64,000 bases of DNA, taken from contig NZ_BMYK01000003.1 of NCBI RefSeq assembly GCF_014652235.1, positions 384,547 to 448,546 on the forward strand, read 5' to 3'. The DNA is from Pseudorhodoferax aquiterrae. Its GTDB lineage: Bacteria > Pseudomonadota > Gammaproteobacteria > Burkholderiales > Burkholderiaceae_C. Shown here piece after piece: positions 45,705 through 55,862 of the stretch (the first letter of the stretch is position 1; each line of letters opens with the position of its first letter). Made by a program: the position numbers and the translations under genes. The notes under the pieces are model-generated. The model was not told the origin of the DNA. It was given only the letters and a program-made list of their open reading frames with translations, and made no database searches.

Positions 45705-46601
45705 ATGTCCGCCGTCCTCTCCCCCTCCGCTGTGGCCGTCGAGCCGCTGCCGGCCCAGCGCTCGCGCGGCTACTGGGCCTCGGTCTGGCTGCGCTTTCGG
45801 CGCGACCCGGTTGCCGTGGGCGCCGCCTGCGTCGTGCTGCTGCTGATCGCAGTGGGCCTGTTCGGCGCCTGGCTCGCGCCGGCCGACCCGTACCAGGCCT
45901 CGATGCTGAACCGGCTCAAGCCCATCGGCACCCCCAACTACCCGCTCGGCAGCGACGAGCTGGGCCGCGACATGCTCTCGCGGCTGATCGTGGGCGCGCG
46001 GCTGTCGCTCTTCATCGGCATCACACCGGTGCTGTGCGCCTTCGTGATCGGCTCGGTCATCGGCATCGTGGCCGGCTACGCCGGCGGCGCCGTCAACAGC
46101 GTGATCATGCGCACCATCGACGTGTTCTACGCCTTCCCTTCGGTGCTGCTGGCCATCGCGTTGTCGGGCGCCTTGGGTGCCGGCATCCTGAACTCGCTGA
46201 TCTCGCTGACCATCGTGTTCATCCCGCAGATCGCGCGCGTGGCCGAGGCCGTGACCACCCAGGTGCGCGGGCGCGACTACGTGGAGGCCGCGCGCGCCTC
46301 GGGCGCCAGCGCCTTCACCATCGTGCGCGTGCACGTGCTGGGCAATGTGCTGGGGCCGATCTTCGTGTACGCCACCAGCCTGATCGCGGTCTCCATGATC
46401 CTGGCCTCGGGCCTGTCCTTCCTGGGCCTGGGCGTGAAGCCGCCGGAGCCCGAGTGGGGCCTGATGCTCAACACGCTGCGCACGGCCATCTACGTGCAGC
46501 CCTGGATCGCCGCGCTGCCCGGCGTGATGATCTTCATCACCTCGATCTCGTTCAACCTGCTCTCGGACGGGTTGCGCACAGCCATGGACAACAAGGGGTG
46601 A
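45705..46601 (+). CDS. ABC transporter permease (DppC/OppC type)
   Basis: 298-residue permease with about six helices. It starts with the C-type cytoplasmic leader (WASVWLRFRRDPVAVGAACVVLLL), then YPLGSDELGRDMLSRLIVGARLSL, a DppC hallmark, and the coupling loop VRGRDYVEAARASGAS. It pairs with the DppB-type permease 16 bases upstream. The next ATPase follows after five bases. Confidence 0.94.
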   Translation: MSAVLSPSAVAVEPLPAQRSRGYWASVWLRFRRDPVAVGAACVVLLLIAVGLFGAWLAPADPYQASMLNRLKPIGTPNYPLGSDELGRDMLSRLIVGARLSLFIGITPVLCAFVIGSVIGIVAGYAGGAVNSVIMRTIDVFYAFPSVLLAIALSGALGAGILNSLISLTIVFIPQIARVAEAVTTQVRGRDYVEAARASGASAFTIVRVHVLGNVLGPIFVYATSLIAVSMILASGLSFLGLGVKPPEPEWGLMLNTLRTAIYVQPWIAALPGVMIFITSISFNLLSDGLRTAMDNKG

Positions 46602-46606
46602 GCACG

Positions 46607-47661
46607 ATGACCACAGAACTGCTGGCCGCCGCCGCCACGCTGGAGCATGCCGACGAGATCGGCGGCCCGGCCCAGCCGCTGCTGACCATCCGTGGCCTGA
46701 CCAAGCACTTCGCGCTCAAGGGCGGCGTGCTGCCGGGCGCGCCGCGCAAGGTGGTGCGCGCCGTGGACGGCGTGGACTTCGAGGTGCTCAAGGGCGAGAC
46801 GCTGGGCGTGGTCGGCGAGTCCGGCTGCGGCAAGTCCACCACCGCACGGCTGCTCATGCAGCTGATCGCCCCGAGCGCGGGCGAGGTGGTGTTCGACGGC
46901 CGCACCGTGGGCAGCCGCGAACTGCCGCTCAAGGAGTTCCGGCGCCAGGTGCAGATGGTGTTCCAGGACAGCTACGCCTCGCTGAACCCGCGCCTGACCA
47001 TCGAGGACTCCATCGCCTTCGGCCCGCAGGTGCACGGCGTCTCCACCCGCGAGGCCGTGGCACGCGCCCGCGATCTGCTGGCCCGCGTGGGGCTGGAGCC
47101 CGGGCGCTTCGCCGAACGCTATCCGCACGAGCTCTCGGGCGGGCAGCGCCAGCGCGTGAACATCGCCCGCGCGCTGGCGCTGCAGCCGCGCATGGTGATC
47201 CTGGACGAGGCCGTCTCGGCGCTGGACAAGTCGGTCGAGGCCCAGGTGCTGAACCTGCTCATGGACCTCAAGGCCGAGTTCGGCCTGACCTATGTGTTCA
47301 TCAGCCACGACCTCAACGTGGTGCGTTTCATCAGCGACCGCGTGATGGTGATGTACCTGGGCCGCGTGGCCGAGGTCGGCCCTGCGGACGCGTTGTTCGA
47401 CGACCCGGCCCACCCCTACACGCGGGCGCTGCTGTCGTCCATGCCGTCCATGGACCCGGACCACCGCACCGAGGAGGTGCCGTTGGCCGGCGACCCGCCC
47501 AACCCGATCGACCCGCCCTCGGGCTGCCGCTTCCATCCGCGCTGCCCGCAGGCCGCAGCCGTGTGCAACCGCACCGAACCCCAGCGCGTCGTGCGCGCGC
47601 AGCAGTCCGTCGCCTGCCTGATCCACCAGGCCGGTAGTGGCCATCCCCTCGCGAGCCTGGC

Positions 47662-47665
<4 letters not shown>
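46607..47665 (+). CDS. ABC transporter ATP-binding protein (DppF/OppF type)
   Basis: 352-residue ATPase with Walker A GESGCGKST, MVFQDSYASLNPR Q-loop, LSGGQRQR signature, Walker B MVILDEAVSALD, and the C-terminal oligopeptide-transporter extension with GCRFHPRCPQAAAVC cysteines for an iron-sulfur site. The unusual order F before D is seen here: this gene precedes the D-type ATPase. Its start is six bases after the permease. It overlaps the next gene by four bases. Confidence 0.94.
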
Positions 47666-48672
<1,007 letters not shown>

Positions 48673-48693
48673 ACCCACCCGGAGATTCCCACG

Positions 48694-49869
48694 ATGCCCA
48701 TGCACGATCCCGCCCACGCCTTCGTCCCCTACCCCGACGTGCCCGTCCCGGCGGCGCCCACCGGCCCCTTGACGGGCCTGAGCTTCGCGGTCAAGGACCT
48801 CTACGACGTCGCGGGCTACCCGACCGGTGGCGGCAGCCCCTTCGTGCTGGCCATGTCCGGCATCAAGACGCGCAGCGCGCCCGTGGTGCAACAGCTGCTG
48901 GACGCCGGCGCGCGCTTCGTCGGCAAGACCGTGACCGACGAGCTGGCCTTCTCGATGAACGGCAACAACGCGCACTTCGGCGCGCCCATCAACGGCGCGG
49001 CGCCGGAGCGCATCACGGGCGGCTCGTCCTCGGGCTCGGCGTCCGCCGTGTCGTCGAAGCTGTGCGATTTCGCGCTGGGCAGCGACACGGGCGGCTCGGT
49101 ACGCGCGCCGGCCAACCACTGCAGGCTCTACGGCATCCGGCCCACGCACGGCCGCATCAGCCTGGAGGCCACGCTGGACCTCGCGCCCAGCCTGGACACC
49201 TGCGGCTGGTTCGCGCGCGACGTGCAGACCTTCGCGCGCGTGGGCGCCGTGCTGCTGGGCGACGATCCGACGCCGCTGCCGGCCAAGGTCCGGCTGCTGC
49301 GCCCCAGCGACGTCTGGTCACTGGTCGAGGCGCCCGTGGCCGACGCGTTGGCCGAGGCCGTGGCCCGCACCGAGCAGGCCTTCGGCCCGGCCGCGGACTG
49401 CCGCGTGGCGCTCGAGTCCTGGGACGCGATGTACTGGAACTTCCGCTACATCCAGGCGCGCGAGGCCTGGCTGACCGACGGCCCGCTGATCGAGCGCTTC
49501 GCGCCGCCGCTGGGCCCCGGCGTGGCCGAGCGCTTCGCCTGGTCGCGCGGGGTGACCGACGCCCAGGTGCAGGCCGCACGCGCCTTCCGCGAGAAGTTCC
49601 GCGGCCTGCTGGCCACGCTGCTCGGTCGGGACGGCGTGCTGCTCATGCCCACCATGCCCGACATCGCGCCGCTGCGCAGCGAGGGCGAGGCGGGCCTGGA
49701 GACCTACCGCAACCGCGCGATCCAGATGCTGTGCATCGCCGGGCTGTCGGGCTTTCCGCAGATCTCGCTGCCGCTCGCGCAGCGCGAGGGCGCGCCGCTG
49801 GGGCTGTCGCTGCTGGGCCCGGCGGGCGCGGACCGCTCGCTGATCGCGCTGGCCGAACGGCTCGCTTGA
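48694..49869 (+). CDS. Amidase (amidase signature family), short form
   Basis: 391-residue serine amidase. The triad is visible: Lys34 in FAVKD, cis-Ser in GGSSSGSASAV (about 111-113), nucleophile Ser135 in GSDTGGSVR. It is shorter than usual (about 450-500) because the region between the catalytic core and C-terminus is compact, as in the AMI1/indole-acetamide-hydrolase-like group. It belongs to the peptide ABC operon, so it probably hydrolyses an amide bond in the imported compound. The LysR gene follows 12 bases later. Confidence 0.9.
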   Translation: MPMHDPAHAFVPYPDVPVPAAPTGPLTGLSFAVKDLYDVAGYPTGGGSPFVLAMSGIKTRSAPVVQQLLDAGARFVGKTVTDELAFSMNGNNAHFGAPINGAAPERITGGSSSGSASAVSSKLCDFALGSDTGGSVRAPANHCRLYGIRPTHGRISLEATLDLAPSLDTCGWFARDVQTFARVGAVLLGDDPTPLPAKVRLLRPSDVWSLVEAPVADALAEAVARTEQAFGPAADCRVALESWDAMYWNFRYIQAREAWLTDGPLIERFAPPLGPGVAERFAWSRGVTDAQVQAARAFREKFRGLLATLLGRDGVLLMPTMPDIAPLRSEGEAGLETYRNRAIQMLCIAGLSGFPQISLPLAQREGAPLGLSLLGPAGADRSLIALAERLA

Positions 49870-49881
49870 GCGCGACCGCGC

Positions 49882-50796
49882 GTGAAGGGCTCGCGCAACG
49901 CGCTGGTCTCGCTGCGCGTGTTCGTGGCCGCGGCGCAGCGCCTCAACTTCAGCCGCACGGCCGAGGACCTGCACCTCACGCAGAGCGCCGTCAGCAAGCA
50001 TGTGCAGGCGCTGGAGTCCAAGCTCGGCGTGGCCTTGTTCAAGCGCACGCCGACGGGCCTGCGCATCACCTACGCCGGCGCCGTCTACTTGGAGAAGGTG
50101 GCGGCCGCGCTGCGGCTGATCGACGAGGCCGATGCCGCGGTCGCGCATCCCGACGCGCGCGTGAACCTCAACATCGCGGTGTCGCCCTCGTTCGCGCAGT
50201 ACGTGCTGATCCCGCGTCTGCGCGCCTTCTTCGCACTGCACCCCGAGGTGCGGCTCAACATCCGACCGCGCCTGCTGTCGCCACGCGACAAGGGCGAGCG
50301 CTTCGACGCCGAGATCCAGCTGCACACGGGCCACGTCAGCGGCATGCAGAGCCGTTACCTGTGCGGCCATGAGATGGCCCTGGTGGCCGCGCCGTCGCTG
50401 CTGGACGGCCACCGGCTCACCACACCGCAGGACCTGTCCGCCCTCACGCTGCTCAAGCGTGCGCAGCGCGGCTACGGCTGGGACGACTGGCGTGCCGCCA
50501 TGGCCCCCCACTGGCCCGGCCCGGGGCCGCAGGCGCCCGAGTACGAAGGCTTCTCGGTGCTGATGCCTGCGCTGCTGCACGGCCTGGGCGCCGCCATCGT
50601 GCCGCTGTGCCTGGTGGCGGACCCCTTGCGCGAAGGCCGCCTGGTGCGCCCCTTCGGAGAGAGCGTGGCCGGCCGCTACGGCTACCACCTGATGCTGCCG
50701 CAGCCGCACTCCGGCGGCCTGTACCTCGAGAGCTTTTGCAACTGGGTGGCCGGCATGGCCGGCGACCTGGCCCTGCCTGCCGCCCGCCATTCCTGA
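49882..50796 (+). CDS. LysR-family transcriptional regulator (GcvA-like)
   Basis: 304-residue LTTR beginning with GTG. Helix-turn-helix 9-65 (LVSLRVFVAAAQRLNFSRTAEDLHLTQSAVSKHVQALESKLG), then an effector domain with LNIAVSPSFAQYVLIPRL, ALHPEVRLNIRPR and VLMPALLHGLGAAIVPLCLV. The SRTAEDLHLTQSAVSKHVQ pattern is that of the GcvA/AmpR group. It lies between the amidase and the Bug 3 gene, all on the plus strand; it may regulate either side. Confidence 0.9.
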   Translation: MKGSRNALVSLRVFVAAAQRLNFSRTAEDLHLTQSAVSKHVQALESKLGVALFKRTPTGLRITYAGAVYLEKVAAALRLIDEADAAVAHPDARVNLNIAVSPSFAQYVLIPRLRAFFALHPEVRLNIRPRLLSPRDKGERFDAEIQLHTGHVSGMQSRYLCGHEMALVAAPSLLDGHRLTTPQDLSALTLLKRAQRGYGWDDWRAAMAPHWPGPGPQAPEYEGFSVLMPALLHGLGAAIVPLCLVADPLREGRLVRPFGESVAGRYGYHLMLPQPHSGGLYLESFCNWVAGMAGDLALPAARHS

Positions 50797-50880
50797 GTGG
50801 AATGGGGGATGCCCATTCGTCGCTTGGCGCCTGCGCCAGCGCTGCGAAGAATCGCCGATTCCTTCTCTTCCTGCCACACC

Positions 50881-51855
50881 ATGCGACGCCACTTTCTCCG
50901 CGCGCTGCCGGCCCTGGCCCTGGCGATGACCAGCCTGGCCGCGCAGGCACAGCCCTACCCCAGCCAGCCCGTCAGGATCGTCGTGCCGTACTCGCCCGGC
51001 GGCAGCTCCGACGTGCTGGCCCGCGCCATCGGCGACGAACTCGGCAAGGCGCTGGGCCAGGCCGTCATCGTGGACAACCGCCCCGGTGCGGGCTCCATGC
51101 TGGGCACCCAGTTCGTCGCGGGCGAGAAGGCCGACGGCCACACGCTGCTGCTGGCCGATGTGCCTTTCGCCATCGTGCCGGCGCTGTACCGCGAGCGCGT
51201 CAAGTACCACGTGGAGCGCGACTTCGCGCCGGTCGCGCTGCTGGGCGTGTCCCCGGCCTACCTGTTCGTCAACGCCGATGCGCCGCAGCGCAGCGCCGCC
51301 GACCTCGTGCAGGCTGCCAAGGCCGCGCCGGCCACGATCTCGATCGGCTCGGGCGGCAACGGGTCGCTCACGCACATGATGGCCGAGCTGTTCATGGGAT
51401 CGACCGGCGCCCAGCTCGTGCACGTGCCCTACAAGGGCGCGGGCGCGGCCATCACCGACCTCGCGGCCGGCCAGATCCAGTCCGGCTTCACCACCATGGC
51501 CAGCGCCAGCGGCCTGTACCGCGCCGGCAAGCTGCGCGCGCTGGCCGTGACCAGCCCCGAGCGGCAGAAGGCCACGCCCGACGTGCCGACCTTCGCCGAA
51601 AGCGGCATCGCCCACATGACGGTGCAGAGCTGGTGGGGCCTGGTGGCGCCGGCCGGCACCAGCGCCGAGGTGCGCCAGCGCCTGTCCGGTGCCATGCGGC
51701 AGGTGCTGCAGATGCCAGCCGTGCGCGCGCGCTTCGCGACCGCTGGCGTGGAGGTGCCGGCCGACACCGGCGCTGCCGCGCTGCAGAAGTACGTGCAGGA
51801 GGATCTCGCGCGCTGGCGCGAGGTGGTGCAACGGGCCGACATCCGCATCCCATGA
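50881..51855 (+). CDS. Bug-family tripartite tricarboxylate transporter receptor (3 of 4)
   Basis: 324-residue TctC/Bug periplasmic protein. Signal peptide MRRHFLRALPALALAMTSL ends at AAQAQ (about 24). Mature features: YPSQPVRIVVPYSPGGSSDVLAR, RPGAGSMLGTQFVAGEKADGHTLL, LVHVPYKGAGAAITDL. The frame opens at 50797, but the ATG at 50881 gives the proper signal peptide. Its stop overlaps the M28 peptidase start (ATGA). No TctA/TctB is nearby. Confidence 0.93.
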   Translation: MRRHFLRALPALALAMTSLAAQAQPYPSQPVRIVVPYSPGGSSDVLARAIGDELGKALGQAVIVDNRPGAGSMLGTQFVAGEKADGHTLLLADVPFAIVPALYRERVKYHVERDFAPVALLGVSPAYLFVNADAPQRSAADLVQAAKAAPATISIGSGGNGSLTHMMAELFMGSTGAQLVHVPYKGAGAAITDLAAGQIQSGFTTMASASGLYRAGKLRALAVTSPERQKATPDVPTFAESGIAHMTVQSWWGLVAPAGTSAEVRQRLSGAMRQVLQMPAVRARFATAGVEVPADTGAAALQKYVQEDLARWREVVQRADIRIP

Positions 51856-53150
51856 CGCCCGAACTCCTAGCGGCTGGCAACCAGCCTGCCGGGTGGCTCG
51901 ATGCCGCCGCGGCCGATGCGGCCTTGCTGCCCGACTTCGCGCGGCTGTGCGCCTTCGGCGGCCGGCTGGCCGGCAGCGGGGGCGACGAGGCCGCACTGGC
52001 CTGGGCACTGGAACGCCTGGCCCCGCTGGGCGGACAGGTACGCCGCGTGCAGGTGCCGTACGCCGGCTGGCGCGCAGAGCGCGCCGAGCTGCTGCTGCCC
52101 GGCGCGAGCACACCGCTCGCCTGCCGCGCGCTGCTGCGCTCGGCCTCCACCCCACCCGAGGGCCTCGTCGCCGAAGTGCTCGATCTGGGCCAGGGCCGTG
52201 CGCAGGACTTCGCGGCCGCCGGCGCGCGGCTGCGCGGGCGCATCGCACTGGTGCGGCACGAGTACCCATTCTCGGCCGCGCACCTGCACCGCCGCCGCAA
52301 GTACGACATGGCCATGGCGCAGGGCGCCGCGGCCTTCCTGATCGCCAACCCCTTGCCCGACCACGGTCTGCTGTCGGGCTCGTCCGGCCGGCCGCCGGGT
52401 GGCGCCGGCATCCCGGCGGCCTACATCGACCACGCGGCGGCCAGCCGCTTGGCCAGTCTGCCGGCCGGCCAGTCCGTGCGGCTCACGGTACTGGGCCACG
52501 AGCAGCCGGGCGCCCAGGCCGGCGTGGCGGTCTGGGACCTGGCCGGCGAGCGTGCCGAACGCATCGTCATCAGCGCCCACATCGACGGCCATGACCTGGG
52601 CTGCAGCGCGCTGGACAACGCCACCGGCGTGGCCGTGGCGCTGGCCGCGGCGCGGGCGCTGGCGCCGCGCATCGGCCGCGGCAGCAACAGCCTGCGGCTG
52701 TGCCTGTTCTCGGCCGAGGAATGGGCGCTGGCCGGTTCGGCCGAATACCTGCGCGGCCTGCCCGCCGACGAACGCGCGACGCTGAAGCTCAACCTGAACC
52801 TGGACACCGTGGCCGGCGACGACCGCCTGACCGCGCTGACCAGCGGCTTCGCGGGCCTGGCACCGCTCGTGGAGGCCGCAGGCCGGCTGGCCGGCGTGCC
52901 GGTGGGCGTGCACCTGCCCCTGATGCCCAACTCGGACCACGCCAACTTCGCCGCGGCCGGGGTGCCGGCCCTGCGGCTGCTGGCCGGCTTCGAGCGGCCG
53001 GCATCGCGCGTGCGCCACATCCTGTCGGCGCACGACCGGCCCGAGGTGGTGCGGCCCGACGAGCTGCGCCAGGCCGTGCGTGTGACCTGCGCCATGGCGG
53101 CACTGGGCCTGGCCGCCGACGCGCCGGCCCTGGGGGCCCTGGCGGCCTGA
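51852..53150 (+). CDS. M28-family metallopeptidase
   Basis: 432-residue zinc aminopeptidase-like protein without a signal peptide. The metal site is seen as ISAHIDGHDLGCSALDNATGVAV (His, Asp bridging), then FSAEEWALAGS (catalytic Glu pair), NLDTVAGDD and a late His in MPNSDHANF. Residues 150-215 form a PA-like inserted domain (RRKYDMAMAQGAAAFLIANP). It is translationally coupled to Bug 3, so it may process the ligand of that receptor, for example a peptide or N-acyl amino acid. It is convergent with the LysR at 53151; the two genes end at adjacent bases. Confidence 0.88.
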   Translation: MTPELLAAGNQPAGWLDAAAADAALLPDFARLCAFGGRLAGSGGDEAALAWALERLAPLGGQVRRVQVPYAGWRAERAELLLPGASTPLACRALLRSASTPPEGLVAEVLDLGQGRAQDFAAAGARLRGRIALVRHEYPFSAAHLHRRRKYDMAMAQGAAAFLIANPLPDHGLLSGSSGRPPGGAGIPAAYIDHAAASRLASLPAGQSVRLTVLGHEQPGAQAGVAVWDLAGERAERIVISAHIDGHDLGCSALDNATGVAVALAAARALAPRIGRGSNSLRLCLFSAEEWALAGSAEYLRGLPADERATLKLNLNLDTVAGDDRLTALTSGFAGLAPLVEAAGRLAGVPVGVHLPLMPNSDHANFAAAGVPALRLLAGFERPASRVRHILSAHDRPEVVRPDELRQAVRVTCAMAALGLAADAPALGALAA

Positions 53151-54053
53151 TCAGGCCGGCGCGGCGCCCACCAGATCCTGCAGCGTCTCGCGAAAGCGCC
53201 GCGCCGCGGGCTTCTCGCGCTCGGCGCGCCAGGCCAGCGCCAGGCCGATCTCCACGTCGGCGCCCGGCCCTTGCAGCGGGCGGAACACGATGTGGCGCGT
53301 GGCATGGCGCGCCGCCACCGAAGGCACCAGCGCCACGCCCAGGCCGCTTTCCACCAGGCTCACCACGGTCTGCACCTGCACGGCCTCCTGCTGCACGCGC
53401 GGCACGAAGCCGGCCTGCTGGCAGGCCAGCAGCGCCATGGCGTGCAGACCGGGCACGGCCTCGGCACCGAACAACACGAAGGGCTCGTCCTGCAGCTCGG
53501 CCAGCGCCACGCGGCGGCGCCGCGCGAGCCGGTGCGTAATGGGCAGCGCCGCGACGAAGCGGTCGCGCTCGATCGGCAGGATCTGCAGGGCCAACGCGCG
53601 CACCACCGGAAAACGCAACAGCGCGGCATCCACATCGCCCTGCTGCACGTCGTCGATCAGGCGGCGCGTGGTCGATTCGGTCAGCGCCAGCTGCACCTCG
53701 GGATAGCGCGCGCGGAACACCGGCATGACCTGCGGCATCAGCGCGTAGGTTGCAGATCCCACGAAGCCGATGCGCAGGCTGCCGGCCTCGCCGCGCGCGG
53801 TGGCGGCGGCCACGCGGCCGAACTGCTCGGTGTGGAACAGCGCACGCCGCGCGTCCTCCAGCGCCGCGGCACCGGCCGCCGTCAGCGCAGTGCCGCGGCG
53901 CGTGCGCTCGAACAGCTGCACGCCCAGCTGCTCCTCGAGCCGGCGGATCGAGGCCGACAGCGGTGGCTGCGACATGTGCAGCTGCTCGGCGGCGCGGTGG
54001 TAGTTCAGCGTTTCGGCCACGGCGACGAAGTGGCGCAGTTGTCGGGAGTCCAT
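53151..54053 (-). CDS. LysR-family transcriptional regulator
   Basis: 300-residue LTTR. Helix-turn-helix 1-60 (MDSRQLRHFVAVAETLNYHRAAEQLHMSQPPLSASIRRLEEQLG), of the CatR/BenM group by its SQPPLS motif, then an effector domain with GSLRIGFVGSATYALMPQVM. The frame is open to 54119 but the ATG at 54053 is standard. It is divergent from the CoA-transferase operon, with a TGATA-N9-TATCA box beginning one base after its start codon, and is its likely regulator. Confidence 0.93.
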   Translation of the reverse strand: MDSRQLRHFVAVAETLNYHRAAEQLHMSQPPLSASIRRLEEQLGVQLFERTRRGTALTAAGAAALEDARRALFHTEQFGRVAAATARGEAGSLRIGFVGSATYALMPQVMPVFRARYPEVQLALTESTTRRLIDDVQQGDVDAALLRFPVVRALALQILPIERDRFVAALPITHRLARRRRVALAELQDEPFVLFGAEAVPGLHAMALLACQQAGFVPRVQQEAVQVQTVVSLVESGLGVALVPSVAARHATRHIVFRPLQGPGADVEIGLALAWRAEREKPAARRFRETLQDLVGAAPA

Positions 54054-54072
54054 TGATACGGTTGGGCTATCA
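54054..54072. promoter_or_regulatory. LysR-type box (TGATA-N9-TATCA)
   Basis: 5-bp inverted arms with a 9-base centre, containing the T-N11-A pattern, placed directly at the LysR start and 83 bases before the CoA-transferase start. It suggests autoregulation plus control of the divergent operon. Confidence 0.5.
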
Positions 54073-54154
54073 CAGGCAGAGAAAGAAATATTAGACGCGA
54101 CACAGCGGCCGCCGAACAATCCGCGCCCATTCCCATCCCCATGGAGACAAGACG

Positions 54155-55357
54155 ATGGCGCCGCTCAAGGGCCTGCGCGTGCTGGACCTGTCCAGCGTGA
54201 TCTTCGGCCCGCTGGCCAGCCAGCTGCTGGCCGACTACGGCGCCGAGGTCGTGAAGATCGAGCCGCCCGAGGGCGACTCCACGCGCCACACGGGGCCCGC
54301 GCGCGAGGACGGCATGGCCGCGATGTTCCTGGGCGCCAACCGCAGCAAGCAGAGCGTGGTGCTGGACCTGAAGCAGCCGGCCGCGCGCGAGGCCTTGCAG
54401 GCCCTGCTGGCCACGGCCGACGTGTTCATGCACAGCATGCGGCCGCAGAAGCTCGCGGCCCTGGGCGTGGACCCCGGCACGCTGCGCACGCGCTTCCCGC
54501 GCCTGGTCTATGCCAGCCTGCTCGGCTTCCTGCCCGGGCCCTACGCGGGCCGCCCGGCCTACGACGATGTGGTCCAGGGCATGTCGGGCCTGGCCGACCT
54601 CATGGCACGCCAGGGCAGCGACACCCGCTACCTGCCGACCATCGCGGCCGACAAGACCTGCGCCCATGTGGCGGCCCATGCCATCCTGGCCGCGCTGTGG
54701 CAGCGCGAGCGCACGGGCGAAGGTGCGCACGTGGAGGTGCCGATGTTCGAGTCCATGGTGGGCTTCAACCTGGTCGAGCACTTCTACGGCCAGCACTTCG
54801 AACCGCCGCTGTCCGGCGCCGGCTACCCGCGCGTGCTGGCCCCATGGCGCCGGCCCTACCGCACGGCGGACGGGCACGTGGCCATGATGCCCTACACCGA
54901 CCAGCACTGGCAGCGCTTCTTCACCGAGGTCGGCGCACCCCAGCATGCGGCCGATCCGCGCTTCGTCGGCATCGCGAACCGCACGCGCCACATCGCCGAA
55001 CTGCTGGAGCTGGCTTCGACCTACGTGGCGCGCGAGAGTACGGCCCACTGGCTCGCCACCTGCGAGCGGCTGGAGATCCCGGCCGCGCCGATCGCGCGCC
55101 TGGACGCACTGCCGCAGGACCCGCACCTGGCGGCCACCGGCTTCTTCGAGACCGTCACCGACAGCGCGATGGGCCAGCTCCGCTTTCCCGGCACGCCCGT
55201 GCGCTTCGACGGCGGGCGCCAGCCGGTGGCCCTGCCTCCGCGGCTGGGCCAGCACACGCGCGCGCAGCTGGCCGCGGCCGGCCTCGCGCCACCACAGATC
55301 CAGGCCCTGATCGACCAGGGCGCCGCCCGCAGCCATCCCACCGGAGATACCGCATGA
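54155..55357 (+). CDS. CaiB/BaiF-family CoA-transferase (class III)
   Basis: 400-residue class III CoA-transferase. GLRVLDLSSVIFGPLASQLLADYGAEVVKIEPPEGD is the family N-terminus, followed by NRSKQSVVLDLK, YDDVVQGMSGL, and the catalytic Asp166 in AADKTCAH. These enzymes move CoA between carboxylates. It is divergent from a LysR gene and overlaps the MaoC-like gene by four bases, so the pair should activate an acid and hydrate or dehydrate its CoA ester. The acid is unknown. Confidence 0.93.
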   Translation: MAPLKGLRVLDLSSVIFGPLASQLLADYGAEVVKIEPPEGDSTRHTGPAREDGMAAMFLGANRSKQSVVLDLKQPAAREALQALLATADVFMHSMRPQKLAALGVDPGTLRTRFPRLVYASLLGFLPGPYAGRPAYDDVVQGMSGLADLMARQGSDTRYLPTIAADKTCAHVAAHAILAALWQRERTGEGAHVEVPMFESMVGFNLVEHFYGQHFEPPLSGAGYPRVLAPWRRPYRTADGHVAMMPYTDQHWQRFFTEVGAPQHAADPRFVGIANRTRHIAELLELASTYVARESTAHWLATCERLEIPAAPIARLDALPQDPHLAATGFFETVTDSAMGQLRFPGTPVRFDGGRQPVALPPRLGQHTRAQLAAAGLAPPQIQALIDQGAARSHPTGDTA

Positions 55358-55833
55358 ACAGCCCCGCCGCCATCGACCGCAGCCTGCCCCGCCTGGGCCA
55401 GGGCTTCGTCTGGCAGGACCTCACGGTCGGCCAGCGCCTGCGCACCTTCGCGCGCACCGTGACCGAGACCGACCTCGTCAACTTCATCGGCGTGACCGGC
55501 ATGCTGGAGGCCATCTTCATCGAAGAAGGCTACGAAGGCGCCGCCATGGCCGGCCGGCCCGTGCCGGGCGCGCTGACCTACGCGCTGATCGAGGGCTTCA
55601 TCCTGCAGACCATGATCCAGGGCACGGGCCTGGCCATGCTGGAGCTGCACCAGAAGATCCTCGCGCCCGTGCTCGTGGGCGACACCATCGAGGCGCAGAT
55701 CGAGGTCACCGGCATCAAGCCCACGTCCAGAAGCGGCCGCGCCGTCGTCGATTCTCGCATCGACGTGTTCAACCAGCGCGGCGTGCTGGTCATGACCTAC
55801 ACCGCCACGCGGCTGCTGGCCGGGCGCCCCTGA
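55354..55833 (+). CDS. MaoC-like hotdog-fold dehydratase/hydratase
   Basis: 159-residue hotdog protein. FARTVTETDLVNFIGVTGM (the TxxDxxxF hydratase signature with Asp) and GRPVPGALTYALIEGFI follow the (R)-hydratase/MaoC pattern, although the usual His of the catalytic D-x5-H is replaced in the segment by other residues, so catalysis is not assured. ATGA overlap with the CoA-transferase couples translation. The Bug 4 gene follows after 29 bases. Confidence 0.85.
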   Translation: MNSPAAIDRSLPRLGQGFVWQDLTVGQRLRTFARTVTETDLVNFIGVTGMLEAIFIEEGYEGAAMAGRPVPGALTYALIEGFILQTMIQGTGLAMLELHQKILAPVLVGDTIEAQIEVTGIKPTSRSGRAVVDSRIDVFNQRGVLVMTYTATRLLAGRP

Positions 55834-55862
55834 GACACCACACAACCATCGAAGGAGACACC

